A DNA stretch of 64,000 nucleotides from Falciphora oryzae (taxonomy: Eukaryota; Ascomycota; Sordariomycetes; Magnaporthales; Magnaporthaceae). The notes beneath the pieces were generated by a model. That model made no database searches. It saw only the letters and a program-made list of their open reading frames with translations, and had not been told where the DNA came from. Made by a program: the position numbers and the translations under genes. Location: assembly GCA_000733355.1 (NCBI GenBank), contig JNVV01000001.1, forward strand, positions 1,377,218 to 1,441,217, given 5' to 3'. Below, in pieces: positions 22,001 to 34,834 of this stretch. Positions within the stretch are counted from its first letter, which is position 1, and each line of letters begins with the position of its first letter.

Positions 22001-24595
22001 TTGCGGAGCCCCCGTGCAAGCTACTCACTCCACTGACCTGGGCGACAGCAGCAGGGGCACCGACACACTCTCCCCAGCAGCCACGCCGTTGGCGATGTGC
22101 TGCGGCCAGGGCTCAACTCTTAGCAGTCGAGAACAGATTCCGTGGATCGACGACTCGTAGCCTAATTATATGTACACGTAAGTCTGGTTGAGTGAGCTGT
22201 GTGGTGCGGAAGGGACGCAGAGATCGACCCAGACAGGCTGGACACTCGTCCCCAACGGCTATAGAGTACAGACGTTGCTGTATTCGAACCCGCCATGAGA
22301 CGCTTTTACGAGCATGGATGGGATAGCGGCAGGGACCAGCCAAAATGCTTCTCAATCTGACCGCGGCTGACCTCACCGGCCCGGCTATGGCGAATTTCCG
22401 GGAGGCGAGCATCGTTTGAGCCAAGGGAGCCTTGTTCAAAACCAACTTCCTAGACGAGCCTCGGGCAGTGGAGAGAGGGCCGCTAATTGCTTGATATGTA
22501 TGCTACAGTTTGCCGTCGAGCCCCCAGTCGGATAGAGGTATCTGAGACTTGCAGGAGCGGCGGTGGGCCAGGGTGGCCGGCCCAGGGCACACAACCCACG
22601 CCTCAGCCACGGTGTGAGGTAGCGAGCTGATGACCCATGAGCTTGGGTCGCTCGTCTGCAGCCGCCGTGCAGCCAAGCGCCCCGGACATTCGATTCCTTC
22701 CCGGAACGAGAGCAACCCAATGGAAACGGGCCCGGCAGAACAAAAGAAAAGAGGAAAAGTGTGAGTGAGTGGGTTACTGTGACACCAGCGAACCCACCAT
22801 CGCAATCGATTCAATCCTGCGAGTGTGCCATGCCAATTTGGTCGAATGTGCGTGCTGGCGATGCGTGTGGTCCCCGTTGGGTGACGGCTGCACGACTCCT
22901 GCACACGCTAATAAGCGCCCGCCGTCGACCGCCATCCTGGGCCGCGGCCTATTCTTAGCCGTGGTTGGTGTGCCGCACACATCACTGCACGACGGATGCA
23001 GGCGGGCCCAGCTCCTGTCCAATAATTTGGCGCTTCGAGCCCGGAAAGCTGCAGCGGTGATTGGTGGGCCTGGTCTTGGGGCGGGCGACGGCGTCGCTGT
23101 CGCGCACAGAAAAGCGGCGCAGCTCCCCAATCTGTGGGCTCAATCATTCGATGGTTGCTCGAGGTGGTTTTTGGTGTGCCGATACCCCAGGTTTCGGCAC
23201 AAGGCTATCAGACCGTAAAAAGAAAGCCAGAGAACGACAACAGGACTGCGCAGCTGCACGCTTCCTCTCCGTCTCTTCCATCCCATGACGCGCAATCGAT
23301 GACAGGAAACGATCCGGGATCCCATCGGACCTATTGCCCTTGCGGTTTGGTCGCCGGTTTAAGCATCTTTTAGCCCCCTGTCGCGGCCGAAACGCCAGCG
23401 TAGCGGCCAAAGGCCCCTCGTCAAAGCGCTTCCGACACGACTCGTCTCAACTCCAACCACGGTGCCCTGCCGCTCCCGGCAAACGGCCTCGATCGGACCA
23501 GCTCCTGACACAGGCCCACCGCCACTGCGAAACTCCTTCCAGCGTCTGATCAACCTTTGCGCCAAGAGGGCATAATCCCTGAGGCGTGCAGGCCGCCGTC
23601 GCCGGCCTCGTCGAGAGAAGCCTCGTCGCTTGCCCTTGCGGCCCACCCACACGCCCTGCCCAGGAACCGAACCACCCCTATCCCGTCCGACTCGCGTGAG
23701 GGACCGAAGAAGAAAAAAGAACAGAAGAAAAATAGACCAGAGAAAATAGGGGACGGCCTGCAGCCTCCTCCTCGCCCAGGGCAATAAGCCTTTGCCTGGC
23801 CTGCGCCTGTGGACACCCCCTCGTCGACCTTCGCAAACCACACGCACGTTACCATTGGACTACGAAGCTGGCGTGGAATACTAGTTGGGATTTTGGAGGT
23901 TTCATGGTCGGCTGACACCCGAACTGGTTGCACGGTGCACATCAGTCCCGATTCTGGCCTTCCCTTCTTCCGTCCTCTGGCCTTCCTCGCTCGCCCTCTC
24001 CACCATCCGTGCCCCCCTGCCGCCCGCCCCGCCTCGCAGTCTTCATTCGGCTGACAGGTCCACCCCCCTGTCTCTGCTTTTCCTTTATGATCTTTGTGCC
24101 CACCCGCCTCGCTGCGGCTCTCTCGGTCTCTTCCTCTCTTCCCGTTGCCGTGGTTGTTTCCTGAGCCCCCAGGTCCCCTCAACCCTTCCTTTCCGTTCCC
24201 TTTGCTGCTGGCTCAGATCGCTCTTTATCTTACTGGAGTCGACTTCTCCAACTTTATTTTGTGTCCTTTCTTTTTTCGCCGCCGCTGCCTGCTTGTTCGT
24301 TTTACCGTGTCGGAAATATCTACCTACATTGTAATAGGGGAGGATAGGAGAAAAGGGAAGGAGGCTTGCTCGGATATTGAGAGGAGAACATCGGGCTTGG
24401 AACGAGTCTTGCGCGCGCGCCACCGACGACTAGAGAATCCGCTCTTTACCGAAACCCGACGACGCCACTGCCGCTTCCCGCTCACGACCGGCTGACCGCC
24501 CCCGGGCTCCTCGGTCGCCAGAGACGTCTGCATTGTCGCAGGTCGACACCTAATACAACTGGTTCGGGTAGACGAGAGGGGGAACCACCGCAAAA
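19095..24595. other. 5.5-kb gene-poor divergent region MYO1 / noxA
   Basis: No open frame here has protein-like composition, and none can be joined into a recognisable gene on either strand. The sequence is not low in GC and shows no transposon domains or obvious terminal repeats. It contains an A17 run (20953-20969). The last 700 bases before noxA are rich in C and T on the plus strand, like the leaders of well expressed fungal genes. A possible 25-codon upstream open frame lies at 24087-24164. I found no tRNA or 5S gene by eye. Confidence 0.5.
24087..24164 (+). other. Possible uORF in the noxA leader
   Basis: An ATG at 24087 opens a 25-codon frame ending in TGA at 24164, about 430 bases before the noxA start and inside the pyrimidine-rich leader-like stretch. 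It would matter only if transcription begins upstream of it, which the sequence cannot show. Confidence 0.25.
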
Positions 24596-26558
24596 ATGGG
24601 CGAATTCGCAAGCACACTGGGGAAGCAGTTCACCCCGCAGAAGCTCGCCTTCAACATCCTCTTCTGGGGCTTCCACTGGGCCATCTTCTCCTATGGATGG
24701 TAAGGAGAGCCTCTGCTCTGATCCGCAGCTTTGGCCGGCTGGCTAACCGAACATCCTCGAGATCCAGGTACAAGCAGTTCTCAGACCCCCGCCTGAAGGG
24801 TTTGAACACCCTCACGTTCTCCGTGTGGATTTCTCGAGGTGCCGGTCTGGTGCTCTCGGTCGATGGCATGGTCATCCTACTGCCAGTGTGCAGGACGATC
24901 ATGAGGTGGATTCGGCCCAAGGTTAGGTTTATCCCTTTCGACGAGAACATCTGGTTCCATCGTCAGGTCGCCTACGCCATGCTCCTCTTCACCATCATCC
25001 ACACCGCCGGCCACTACGTCAAGTAGGTTCTGATCCGCTGTGAAGTGCTGGGCATCAGGGCGAAGAACTCGCAGGGATACTGACGCTCCAAACCCTTTCA
25101 GCTTCTTCAACGTCGAGAAGGTTCAGGTCCGCCCTCAGACCGCTCTCCAGATTCACTACACGCAGCCCGGTGGTGTCACTGGACACATGATGCTGCTGTG
25201 CATGCTGCTCATGTACACGACGGCCCACGCCCGCATCCGCCAGCAATCGTTCGAGACCTTCTGGTACACCCACCACCTCTTCATCCCGTTCTTCCTGGGC
25301 CTGTACACGCACACCGTCGGCTGCTTCGTGCGCGACACCGTCGAGCCCATCTCTCCCTTTGCTGGTGACGAGTTCTGGGAGCACTGCATTGGGTACGAGG
25401 GTTGGCGTTGGGAGCTCTGGACGGGTGGTTTCTACCTCATCGAGCGCCTGTACCGCGAGATCCGCGCCCGCCGTGAGACCAAGATCACCCGTGTCGTCCG
25501 CCACCCATACGGTAAGTTTTGAGGAGCGATCGACTGCTCATATCACACCTCACACCATGATTGCTGACGTTTCTTCTTGATTAGATGTCGTCGAGATTCA
25601 GTTCTCGAAGCCCTCGTTCCGCTACAAGGCCGGCCAGTGGCTCTTTCTCCAGGTTCCTTCCGTTTCCAAGTACCAGTGGCATCCCTTCACCATCACTTCC
25701 TGCCCGTATGACCCCTACGTCTCGGTCCACGTCAGGCAAGTCGGTGACTTCACCAAGGCTCTCGGTGACGCTGTCGGTGCCGGTGCTGCGCAAGCCAAGC
25801 TGTACGAGGGTGTGGACCCCATGGGCATGTACGAGGTCGCCCTCCAGAACGGTCAGCAGATGCCCTTCCTCCGCATCGACGGTCCCTACGGTGCCCCCGC
25901 CGAGGATGTGTTCGAGAACGAAATCGCCGTCCTGGTCGGTACCGGTATTGGTGTGACGCCTTGGGCTTCTATCCTGAAGAACATCTGGCATCTGCGCAAC
26001 GGCCCGAACCCGCCGACCCGTCTCCGCCGTGTCGAGTTCTTCTGGATCTGCAAGGACACCAGCTCCTTCGAGTGGTTCCAGACCCTGCTCTCGTCTCTCG
26101 AGCAGCAGTCGTCCGAGGCGGCCCGTCTGCCCGGCGGCAACGGCATCGAGTTCCTGAAGATCCACACCTACCTGACCCAGAAGCTCGACATGGACACGAC
26201 GCAGAACATTGTGCTCAACTCGGTCGGCGCCTCGCTGGATCCCCTGACTGAACTCAAGGCTCGAACCAACTTCGGCCGTCCCAACTTCCCCAGGCTATTC
26301 GCCTCGCTCCGTGACGGTATCCTCGACAGGACCTACCTCACCGGCCTGGAGGGTAGCATGAAGACCACGGTCGGAGTTTACTTTTGCGGTCCTACGGCAG
26401 CCGGTATGTATTTCCGTCACCCCTCACCGTAGACCCCGAATCTTCATCTCAGTTCAGTCTACTGACCCTATTCTTCTATAGCCCGCGACATCAAGAAGGC
26501 CTGCGAATCCGCCACCGTACGGGAAGTGGACTTCCGCTTCTGGAAGGAACACTTCTAG
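24596..26558 (+). CDS. noxA: NADPH oxidase NoxA (Nox1), catalytic subunit
   Basis: Five exons (24596-24699, 24768-25022, 25102-25511, 25585-26403, 26482-26558) encode 554 residues. Six N-terminal membrane helices carry paired haem-ligand histidines with the expected spacing: H99/H113 in one helix and H177/H190 in another. An FAD site (HPFT, 289-292) and an NADPH-binding GTGIGVTP (375-382) follow. The C-terminus FRFWKEHF is the conserved Nox end. The size and the absence of an EF-hand or long N-terminal extension fit NoxA rather than NoxB or NoxC. It transfers electrons from cytosolic NADPH across the membrane to make superoxide, which controls hyphal development, fusion and fruiting-body formation with NoxR and Rac. 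Splice phases restore W35, N120, D257 and A near the C-terminus exactly. Confidence 0.96.
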
Positions 26559-29500
26559 ACGCCCGCGTCTTACAACTCGCTCTTTTATTATTCTTGGACA
26601 ATTTTAAAATCAACAAATACACCCCGCTTGAAATTTTGGAAAACCAATGTCCTCAAGATACCTGTGGTCATGCCACCAAGGCACACCCACGCTCCAAAAG
26701 TCGTGACCGGGATAAACGCGAGAGTGGCGGAAGGGCTCATAGCCAGAGAGGATGCAGCGAAAGGGGGGAATACTTGGAAAGAAGCCTTGTTGCTTCATGC
26801 ATTTATGCAGCTCTTTTTGTTCACACACACAGCCTGCATGTTTTGGTCCAACTTCCTTTGCCTACCATTCTGTCGCTTTGCACGAGAATACCTTTTTTTG
26901 TCTTCGTATATTCCTTCTCTAACTTTGCAGCTGCACCGCAATATCCGGTCCGAACTTTCACGAGCGCGAGAGGGTCTTGCAAGCCAGGGCGGAAGCGGTC
27001 GACACCCTCCGGAATCTATCCCGTTTATTCACAGTTGACCGAAGCAGGACCAGCCTATTTACACTTGCGTCTCCTACATTTTTATTTATTTATTTTTTTA
27101 TTCTGTCTCTTCTTCCATGGTCCTTTTGATCATGAAAGCCCAGAACTCTTGTCATATATACCTACCTCAATATCCGGCGCATCTTTCTCCATTCTTCACT
27201 ATTACAGGTTATAAAATATTCCACCACGCAAATACGAACTGATGTATTTTCTTTACTATGCTTGTCGATTCACGGCTGGCTCCCCTCGGTTACATCATTC
27301 GATTCCATGTGAGAGTTGGGTGCTTTTTGGTCTCGTCGATGGTCTGATCTCAAAAAGACGAACTTTGCGATTGTGCACTGTACAGATAGAGTTGGTGGGA
27401 CAGCAGAGCCGCCAGCCTGGGTGGACTTGGTCTCGAATCCAACCTTTCCAATTCTCTCATTCAAACCGCACAACTCCCACGGCTCAACATCTCAGGCAGG
27501 GCAGCAAGGGATAAAAACAAAGCGGCCTAACCCTCTTGGGCATTATCTGAGGCACCTCTCTATCGGAGATGATCGAGCCGTCTAGCCGTTGGGGTGCAAT
27601 ATGCCCCCAAACGCCAGGCGTTCCAAAGTCGCTGGGCCCGCTCTTTTGCCACCACACGGCGAGCCCTTCCCCCAATGGAAACGCGTTTCTTCCCAGTGGT
27701 CTTCCCGCTGGCTGCACCCGCAACAAACCCACACCCCCCGCCGGATGTCTTGTCCCACAACGCAGACTTTTTTTTGGCCTGAACCTGCCCTGGCCCTTGA
27801 ACCCAGTCCCAAAACTCGCACATGTGCAGCATGCAAGGCACTCCCGTTTGCCTGCCGAGCGTCCGAACCTTGTGCATGTGTAACGGCTGCTAAAAATTGT
27901 CTTGGGTGGGCAGCCGGTCGCCCACGACGACGACAACAACAACGCAAAAAAACAAAACTATGGGGACCCGCGGGCTAGTGGATCGGAAAGGGTGAGCAAA
28001 AATGACTTGGTCGAGTCTGTCGTCGAGTAATTGACGCCTGCACGGGCTCTGCAGAGACAGAAGCAAGGACGAAGCGCTCGTCACCCACGGGTCTCCTGCC
28101 CTCGATACCAGCCCCGTGGAAATCGTACCGAATCGTACCGAATGCGCTGCAGACCCTCGCTGAGGCTCACTCGGGGTCGCGACCGTCGCCCAGAGCGTCT
28201 GGCCCTCGACCCAAAAAGAAGACTCCCGGGGGACCTCACCGCAGCAAGGGTCTTAGCACCTACTTGCTGGACATTTGGCTCTTTGTCGCTGTCGTTTATC
28301 ACTTGTCACTTTTCGACGGTGTGGGTGCGGGATGCTTCCTCGAAGGGTCCCCTCTCTCGGGCCTTGGCGCCCACGTCGATCAGGCCATTTGTTTCGTTTG
28401 ACAGCTCGAAATCGAACCACCTCCCATCGACTGCAACCCGCCCGCCCCTTTTTTCTGTTCTTCCCCCTTCGTCGCCAAAGCCTTATCCCCAGAACCTACC
28501 CCAGAAAACTCTGGAAGCCGACTGGGACTAGATCAAAATCAGGTGCTTTTTCGGGGCGGATGCCACCTCGTCCGAGATTAGGTGACTCTCCTATCGACAG
28601 AACGGCGACGATAGCTATGCGCCGGCCACTCTGTAAGGGCTCTTGGCGGCCCCGGCTCGGCCATTACGGATCGCATCTGTTCTTGCTTCTTCTTTCCCAT
28701 TTGCTACCCGTGGCACGCGCGCGCACGCTCGAGTCTTGGGGGTTTTTTTTTCCATGACCGCCGACAGCGTTCGATTGCTTCTTGCTTTCCAGCTTCTCCG
28801 GGGCGCTCCTTGTAGGGGACATGGGGCCCTGGGCCCTAGGACCCCGGGGGCGTGGGAGGAGTCGACCGTGACTTCTCTCTCGGTCAAGCTTCTACCTAAA
28901 CTCCAACCGAGAGCATGGAAGCGCCTGCGCGGAGAAACAAGACTCGATCTGGAGCACATGGACCGCATGCGTGCCCTCGCTATTTACACATCCAAGGGTT
29001 CCAGCACGCAAGGCAATGCGGTGTGGCGTGACTTTGGCTGTCCTGACCAAGACTTTTTGATGACCTCAGGGTTGGTTGCTGGTTAAAGACTGCCTCAGAT
29101 CTAGCAAGGCCCGGTGCGGCATGTCAAATATCACGCCACACGTGGTCTTGGGTGCACCGGCTCGAGGCGTGGGTGGTAGGTGTGGACATTGTGGGGTGCC
29201 GCTTATATCGGGCACTCTCGTCCGGACCACAACTGGCTTGCCGGCGTGTTCGTCTTCCGTCCCCGCTCCCGGATCCCGGTAGCGTTCCTGACCGGGCGAG
29301 GAAGTCCGTGGAACTTCGTGATCTCCGTGTAATTATAGACACCCCCGCTCGCTAGGGAGTGGGATGTGATATGTATCCATCCCTCTGGCCGAGGGAGCTC
29401 GGCGACGACAGCGAGTATGCTCCATGTCCATCGCCGGGATTTACCGAGAGTCTTGGGTATACCATGTTGTCACTGTCGCGGGCCGGAATACCATTCCGAT

Positions 29501-30965
29501 TATTATCTGCCATCGGGTTGTGCCGAAGGGCAACGGGATAGCCATCACTTTCGCTGGGCGCGGCCTCAAATTTAGAGAACTCTGGTTCACAGAGGGATAC
29601 AGGTCGAAGGGAACCGATGATATCTTGCCATGCGTTTGGCTGCTTGATAATAAGTAAAACGAATTATTATTATTAACTGCGAAGTTACAAGTTCCCATCA
29701 CTGCCATTATTCTAGGATGTAATTTTCGTCGGTTCCAATACTACAATGTATCTACTTTATGACGACGGAAAACAATATCAACCACGATTCTACAGAATGT
29801 TTATCTTGAATGTCTAGGAGATGGCTGCGTGGGGGTAGTGCCTTATCTTCCAAGACGGCCTGTTACGCTGAATCAGTATCGACCACTCCAATGGACACCA
29901 TCGTGACTGACGCGGTGGTTTCTCAGCCGGTCGCCGACTTGAGTTCGGAAGAGACGCGCGAGTACAAGATACCTTAAGCCCGACAGCTGTGTCGTTTCTA
30001 CCAGCGAAGCGGGGAGCCGGATCTGGGGTAATACTTAAGGATGATTGTCGTAGGTGCATGTGGTTTGGGGAAGATGCCTAATAGATAGTAACTCCCACAA
30101 AACCACCAAGTTCTAATGACAAGAAGCAACCATCTTGTAATGGCTTGAAGTTCGTCGAGATCGCGTGGGCGGATGAACGCGGTGCGCGAACCCTACGGCT
30201 CAACGCGTCCGGGTCGTCCCGATTCCGGGGAGTGCCAACCCCTGTCCCTCCCGGTCCGGCCCGGGAAGGACGAGCGGCGGTCTTCGAAGCCGCCGATTGA
30301 ATGATAAGCGGGACGTTTTTTTTTATGGCAATTTATTCATGATTCAGCGAAATTGCAGACGATACTGTGATTGTGATGGCTACCCCTCCTCCGGGAAACG
30401 CCCGACGGAAAAGAGTGAATGATGATAAACGCGACCAAGACTTGTCGGTGTGGCTTTCTGATGAAGCCTTGCCCAAGCAGCCTTGGTTGCACAATCGAGC
30501 CCCGGCGGTCGGCGGCGGGCACTGCACGCACCGACAACCCCCGCACTATCGCACATTTCTAAGCTACCGCGTTTCTCATCGGGCTGCAGTCAAGGCCGGA
30601 GGTCCACCCGCAATCCCAGCACTTTTCGGGTCCGTTTAGGATCATCAAAATTTCGATCACAAGGTCCGAAAAGATTTCTTGACCGGCGTTCTAGGCGTTT
30701 GGTTTCTCGGGGACCATAAGAACAACGATCTGTTGGTTCTGAATCCGTGTATTGTGCCCCGGGGAGAAAAGTCAGTACAAATTGGAGGGGAAAAAAAAAG
30801 CAGGATCGGGAAAAGCCCGATCTTCTTGTCAGCGCTAGATTTTTCTGCCTTGGTACCCAATTGCATTCCGTCGCTTGCCTGGGCAAGCGAGTCGCATATC
30901 GACAGTATCCAGACCGAATTGGGCCTCGGAACAAACCAGGGAAGAACCGGCAGTATCCAGTTATC
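26559..30965. other. 4.4-kb gene-poor region downstream of noxA
   Basis: The first several hundred bases are probably noxA 3' UTR and flank. An ATTTATTTATTT stretch lies near 27080-27100. A duplicated 10-mer (aatcgtaccg, 28121-28140) and a GC-rich inverted repeat (30275-30295, six pairs plus a CTTCGAAG core) occur. An AT-rich patch spans about 29640-29810. Open frames up to about 190 codons appear on both strands but have no family resemblance. No transposon or RNA gene is recognised. Confidence 0.5.
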
Positions 30966-31806
30966 ATGGTTTTCGCGTGGTATGTGGGATCCCGGATTGG
31001 CAGCGTGGCCTCCGGGCCTTTTGTGCCGCGGTCGCAGTCCGCGTAGACCACCACAAAACGCTGACAATCGCGCCCGCAGGTACCAGGCCAGGCTCGCGGC
31101 GCGGCCGCTGCTCACACAGAGCATCACCACGGCGGTGCTCTTCGCCACGGGCGACACCACGGCCCAGCAGCTGGTCGAGAAGAGGGGCCTCGAGAAGCAC
31201 GACCTCACCCGGACGGGCCGCATGTTTCTCTACGGCGGAGGTGAGAGCTAGCCATGATAGTTCCTCGTGCCCCACGAGCACACGGACAACATGCTGACCT
31301 GGGTCCCGGAAAGCCGTCTTCGGTCCCGCGGCCACCACGTGGTTCAGGATCCTGCAGCAGCGGGTGAACTTCAAGAACGCCAACGCCACCATCCTGGGCC
31401 GCGTCGTCGTCGACCAGGGCCTGTTCGCCCCGACCTTCATCGGCATCTTCCTCAGCAGCATGGCCGTCCTCGAGGGCGGCAGCCCCAAGGAGAAGCTCGA
31501 GAAGAACTACTTCAACGCCCTGACGGCCAACTACATGCTCTGGCCTTTTGTCCAGATGGTCAAGTGAGTTTCTGAGTAGTTCCTCCAGACTGGCTGATGA
31601 TATTCTTTTTTTGCTGACCACAGGATCCTTCTTCTCAACAACCCCGTAGCTTCAAGTTCGTGCCGCTGCACCACCGCGTGCTGTTTGTTAACGTCATCTC
31701 GATTGGCTGGAACTGCTACCTGAGCTTCCTCAACAGCGGCGGCTCGGCCGCCAAGGCGGTCGAGGACGAGGGGAAGCCCAAGACGAAGCCTATTCAGAGG
31801 ATCTGA
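30966..31806 (+). CDS. SYM1: Mpv17/PMP22-family inner mitochondrial membrane protein Sym1
   Basis: Four exons (30966-30979, 31080-31240, 31314-31563, 31650-31806) encode 193 residues. The 14-base first exon gives MVFAW together with exon 2, which continues [17 protein letters not shown]. The family signatures are all present: [34 protein letters not shown] and the closing [30 protein letters not shown]. Four membrane segments are expected. Sym1 is a mitochondrial inner-membrane protein needed for heat and ethanol stress metabolism in yeast. The second intron's acceptor (GGAAAG|CC) has little polypyrimidine, but it alone keeps the family frame. Confidence 0.92.
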
Positions 31807-32326
31807 TTTGCCAAGAGGCAAGAGCAGGCTGGGTGGAAACAGCAACCCCCATCAGCTTTTCATCTTCTGTTGAGTTGGACTAAGGGGTCCCTTAGATAGG
31901 CTAGGATTTGCTTCAGGATGGAGTTTCTGGCGTATCTGCTTATATCTGGGTCTTGCGCACAGATTGGTGCTGCAAGGATAGATATACACTGTTCATAGAA
32001 TGTAATCACGATAGAGAAATTTGGGCCGCTTTACCTACCTGCTTTGCGAGATAGGGCGTTTGTGATATGTATCCTTGGCTGGAAACACCAAGCAGATGAG
32101 CAAAACATGTCATAGTCATCATCGTGTCTGATATTTGTTTTCCCAATGGGTTGGCTGTGACCGATATAATCACATCTTGAACCGTACACCAGGAATTTTC
32201 ATCATGTCGTAAGTACCTGGTGTTTTAGACCATTTTCCCAACTATGTTGGCCCTTCCCGCAGACCAACACCAGCACCTGTTTTTAGCGTTCATGATCCAA
32301 CACCTCGTAGGAAGCTTCGGGCCGAA
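31807..32326. other. Convergent spacer SYM1 / UAP1
   Basis: 520 bases of AT-richer 3' flanking sequence. No gene is seen. Confidence 0.45.
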
Positions 32327-33932
32327 TTACAGGGCCTCAAGGTTCAGCAGGGCAGGCGCCGTGATGGACTTCCCTTTGAGTGCTTCGAGACCCTCGCCAC
32401 CCTGTTCGATCGTAGGATCGGGCAAACAGTCAGTGATATGAAAGATAGAAGTGAAAGCATAGGTACTGGAGGGTTTGGCGGCTTACGTAGCTGATGAGGG
32501 GCGAGACCTCAATGCCGGCATCGGCGTCCTCGCTGGTCACGGTGGCGCCGGCGGCCTGGATCCACTTCTTGCCCTGCTGCATGATGTCGCGCTTGCTCGT
32601 GTCCGGGTCGTCCTCGCCGGTGCCGCGGGCGTTCTTGAGGGGCGAGAACTCGTCCTCGCGGCGGACCTCCATGCAGGCGAACTTTGCCAGCTCCAGCATG
32701 GGGAAGACGTCAAAGACGAACTGCTCGAGCTTGATGCCGTTGGGCTTGGCCGGCTTGACGGCCTCGCCGCTGGCCAGGTCGGCGTGCGGGATCTTCTTGC
32801 GCGCGACGTGGTGCGGCAGCTTGTGGGCCCACAGTGAGATCGACTCGAGGAAGCGGAAGCTGTAGTAGTGGTTGACGATGTTGGCGGCGCGGAACTTGAG
32901 CACGCCCGCGCCCAGCTTGGCGTCGGTCGCCTCGGCCGTCTCCTTGTCGATCTCGCTGTACTCGACCACGTCGGGCTTGCCGTTCTTGAGCAGGATCAGG
33001 CCGACCGACTCGGTCGCGTTGCGCTTGCGCACCACCTTGGTCGCGATGTCGACGTCCTTGGACGCCGCGAACCCGACGAAGACGGGGTCCGCCACCTTGA
33101 CCAGACAGTTGTCGACGCAGTAGGCGTGGATGTGCGCCACGCCCCGCTTGCGCATGTCGTCGAGCACGCCCGAGACGACGAGGGCCTGGTAGATGCCGCC
33201 GTTGCCGTCGGGGGCCACGGCGACGCGGCCCCTGTCCTCGAGGATGATCTTGCCGTCGTTGGAGATGCAGGGCAGGACGCCCTGCTCGAAGAACATGACG
33301 TCGGCCTTCTCCAGCCCAAAGTACTTGTTCTGCTCGAAGAAGTCCTCAGTCGGCTTGCGGGTCGGGCCCGAGGTCATGACGTACCACGGCACGACCACCT
33401 TGCCGCCGCCGGCCTTGCTGGCGGCCAGCTCCTGGACCTTGCGGATGCGCTCGGCCTGGATCTGGAAGAGGGACTTGGCCGAGGGCAGACCAATGTCGTA
33501 ACAGCCCTTGGGGGCGGAGCTGCCCAGACGGGTGCCCTGGCCGCCAGCCATGAGAACGACCGCAACCTTGTTCTGGGCGATCAAGTCCAAGCCCGAAGCG
33601 TACCAGGTGTCGACATCGGCAGCGGCAGAGTCGAGGATGCTCGCCGTGGCGGAGTCGGGCAGGGGCTCGAGGACGGGTGCCTTGCCGGCATCGTCGGTCT
33701 GGGGAGGGTTGAGGGCGCGGTCGGTGATCTTGTTGATGTGGTCCGGGTCGATCTGGGAGAGCTGCTGGAAGAGAGCGGCCTTCTCGTCGGCGCTGAGGGA
33801 GTCGTAGAAGGTGAAGACCTGGTCTTGGCCGGCCTTGGTGTACTTCTCACGCAGCTGGCCCAGCGCCTCGTCGGATGGCGGTGTAGCTTTGGCGCCGCTA
33901 CCCAAACTGAGGGCCTGCTTGACCGAGTCCAT
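32327..33932 (-). CDS. UAP1: UDP-N-acetylglucosamine pyrophosphorylase
   Basis: Two exons, 33932-32487 and 32401-32327, encode 506 residues. The nucleotidyltransferase signature [17 protein letters not shown] (127-143) is intact. Further family blocks include [38 protein letters not shown] and the C-terminal FDVFP and [14 protein letters not shown]. The last of these is completed only by the 25-codon second exon. The enzyme joins GlcNAc-1-phosphate and UTP to make UDP-GlcNAc, the donor for chitin, N-glycans and GPI anchors. The whole reverse strand of exon 1 is also open, but that is a shadow of high GC content. The gene is divergent from the DNA glycosylase to its right. Confidence 0.96.
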
Positions 33933-34834
33933 TGTGGCTGTTATCGTAGCTTCGAGGGAGTTTGTTTACTTGGTGTTGAGAGAGGTTAGCTTGGCTTGGG
34001 CTTATTGCAGAGGAGCAGCGTTTGAACGTGGAGAAGGGGGACAGAATGGGAGAACAGGAGATAAAGCTGCCCGAAACTTACCTCCTCTTTAAGCAAGATC
34101 ACGGAGGTTTCTTCCCTGCTAGCAGCGCTGTTTGGCTGGAGGCCGAGACTAAGCTGACGAACGAATCCATCTGGGACGTCTTGTACACCGCAGCCCGCAT
34201 GTTGGAGGGGCAGCCCAGCTGAATTGGGAGCTGCTCAGGGCAGCCCCCACTGACGTCGGTAGTGGGCCCCGCAACGCCACCCCCTATTGGATTGGGTTCG
34301 CCGGCGTGGCGGGTTCTCGCAGCAGGATTGGGCAGGGGGCGTGAATACGAGAATGCGCTCGCATCGACCAAGAATTGAAGAACGAAGACCCGACGCCCGT
34401 GCGGAATACGGGATAAAAATATCCAAACGATGACGGACCAGAGCAGCTATCATCGAAATTTGGGGCAATTCAATGAGCGCGTGGACATTTCTGTTTTTCT
34501 CTGACTTGTCGCGTGTCATCTCATCGAGAGATGATCCCGACGCGTTGGCTTCAAAAGTGGCGTTGGTGCCTGGCGCTGCCTGGGCTAGTTGGTCTCGAGG
34601 CTGGCAAAGCCGGGATACCGAGCAGGCTCTAAGGAATCCAGCTCCGACGGCTGGAGTTTGAAACATGAATAAATTGCAGTCGACGAACCCGCTTGGTCTG
34701 GCACAAGAGTCGAAGCATCATTCCGCCTCGCTACAGCGCATTTTGGTAGCATATTATTGTTGAGTCCCGCTTGGGCATTTTCGTATTGGGGTTTCGTTCC
34801 ACCATTGAAGCCAAGCCCATCCCAACCCAAAACT
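33933..34834. other. Divergent promoter region UAP1 / DNA glycosylase
   Basis: 902 bases between divergent starts. No additional gene, TATA box or RNA signal is clear. Confidence 0.45.

Noticed and set aside
21658..22191. 177-codon plus-strand frame in the noxA upstream region
   Set aside because: Arg/Cys/Trp-rich random composition, no splice-compatible neighbours and no family motif.
22255..22330. tRNA-like T-loop (GGGTTCGAAT on the minus strand)
   Set aside because: The flanking bases cannot form a T stem, and no acceptor or anticodon arm could be folded.
23550..24182. 210-codon minus-strand frame before noxA
   Set aside because: It is the complement of the pyrimidine-rich leader, giving Gly/Arg/Lys/Glu-rich low-complexity sequence.
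30275..30295. Hairpin as terminator or structured RNA
   Set aside because: A short GC-rich inverted repeat with a bulge, isolated, without other conserved structure; eukaryotic termination does not need it.
32868..33989. Long 373-codon open frame on the plus strand over UAP1
   Set aside because: It is the reverse of UAP1 exon 1. High GC and codon bias leave the opposite strand open, and its composition (Val/Asp/Gly/Leu-rich) matches no family.
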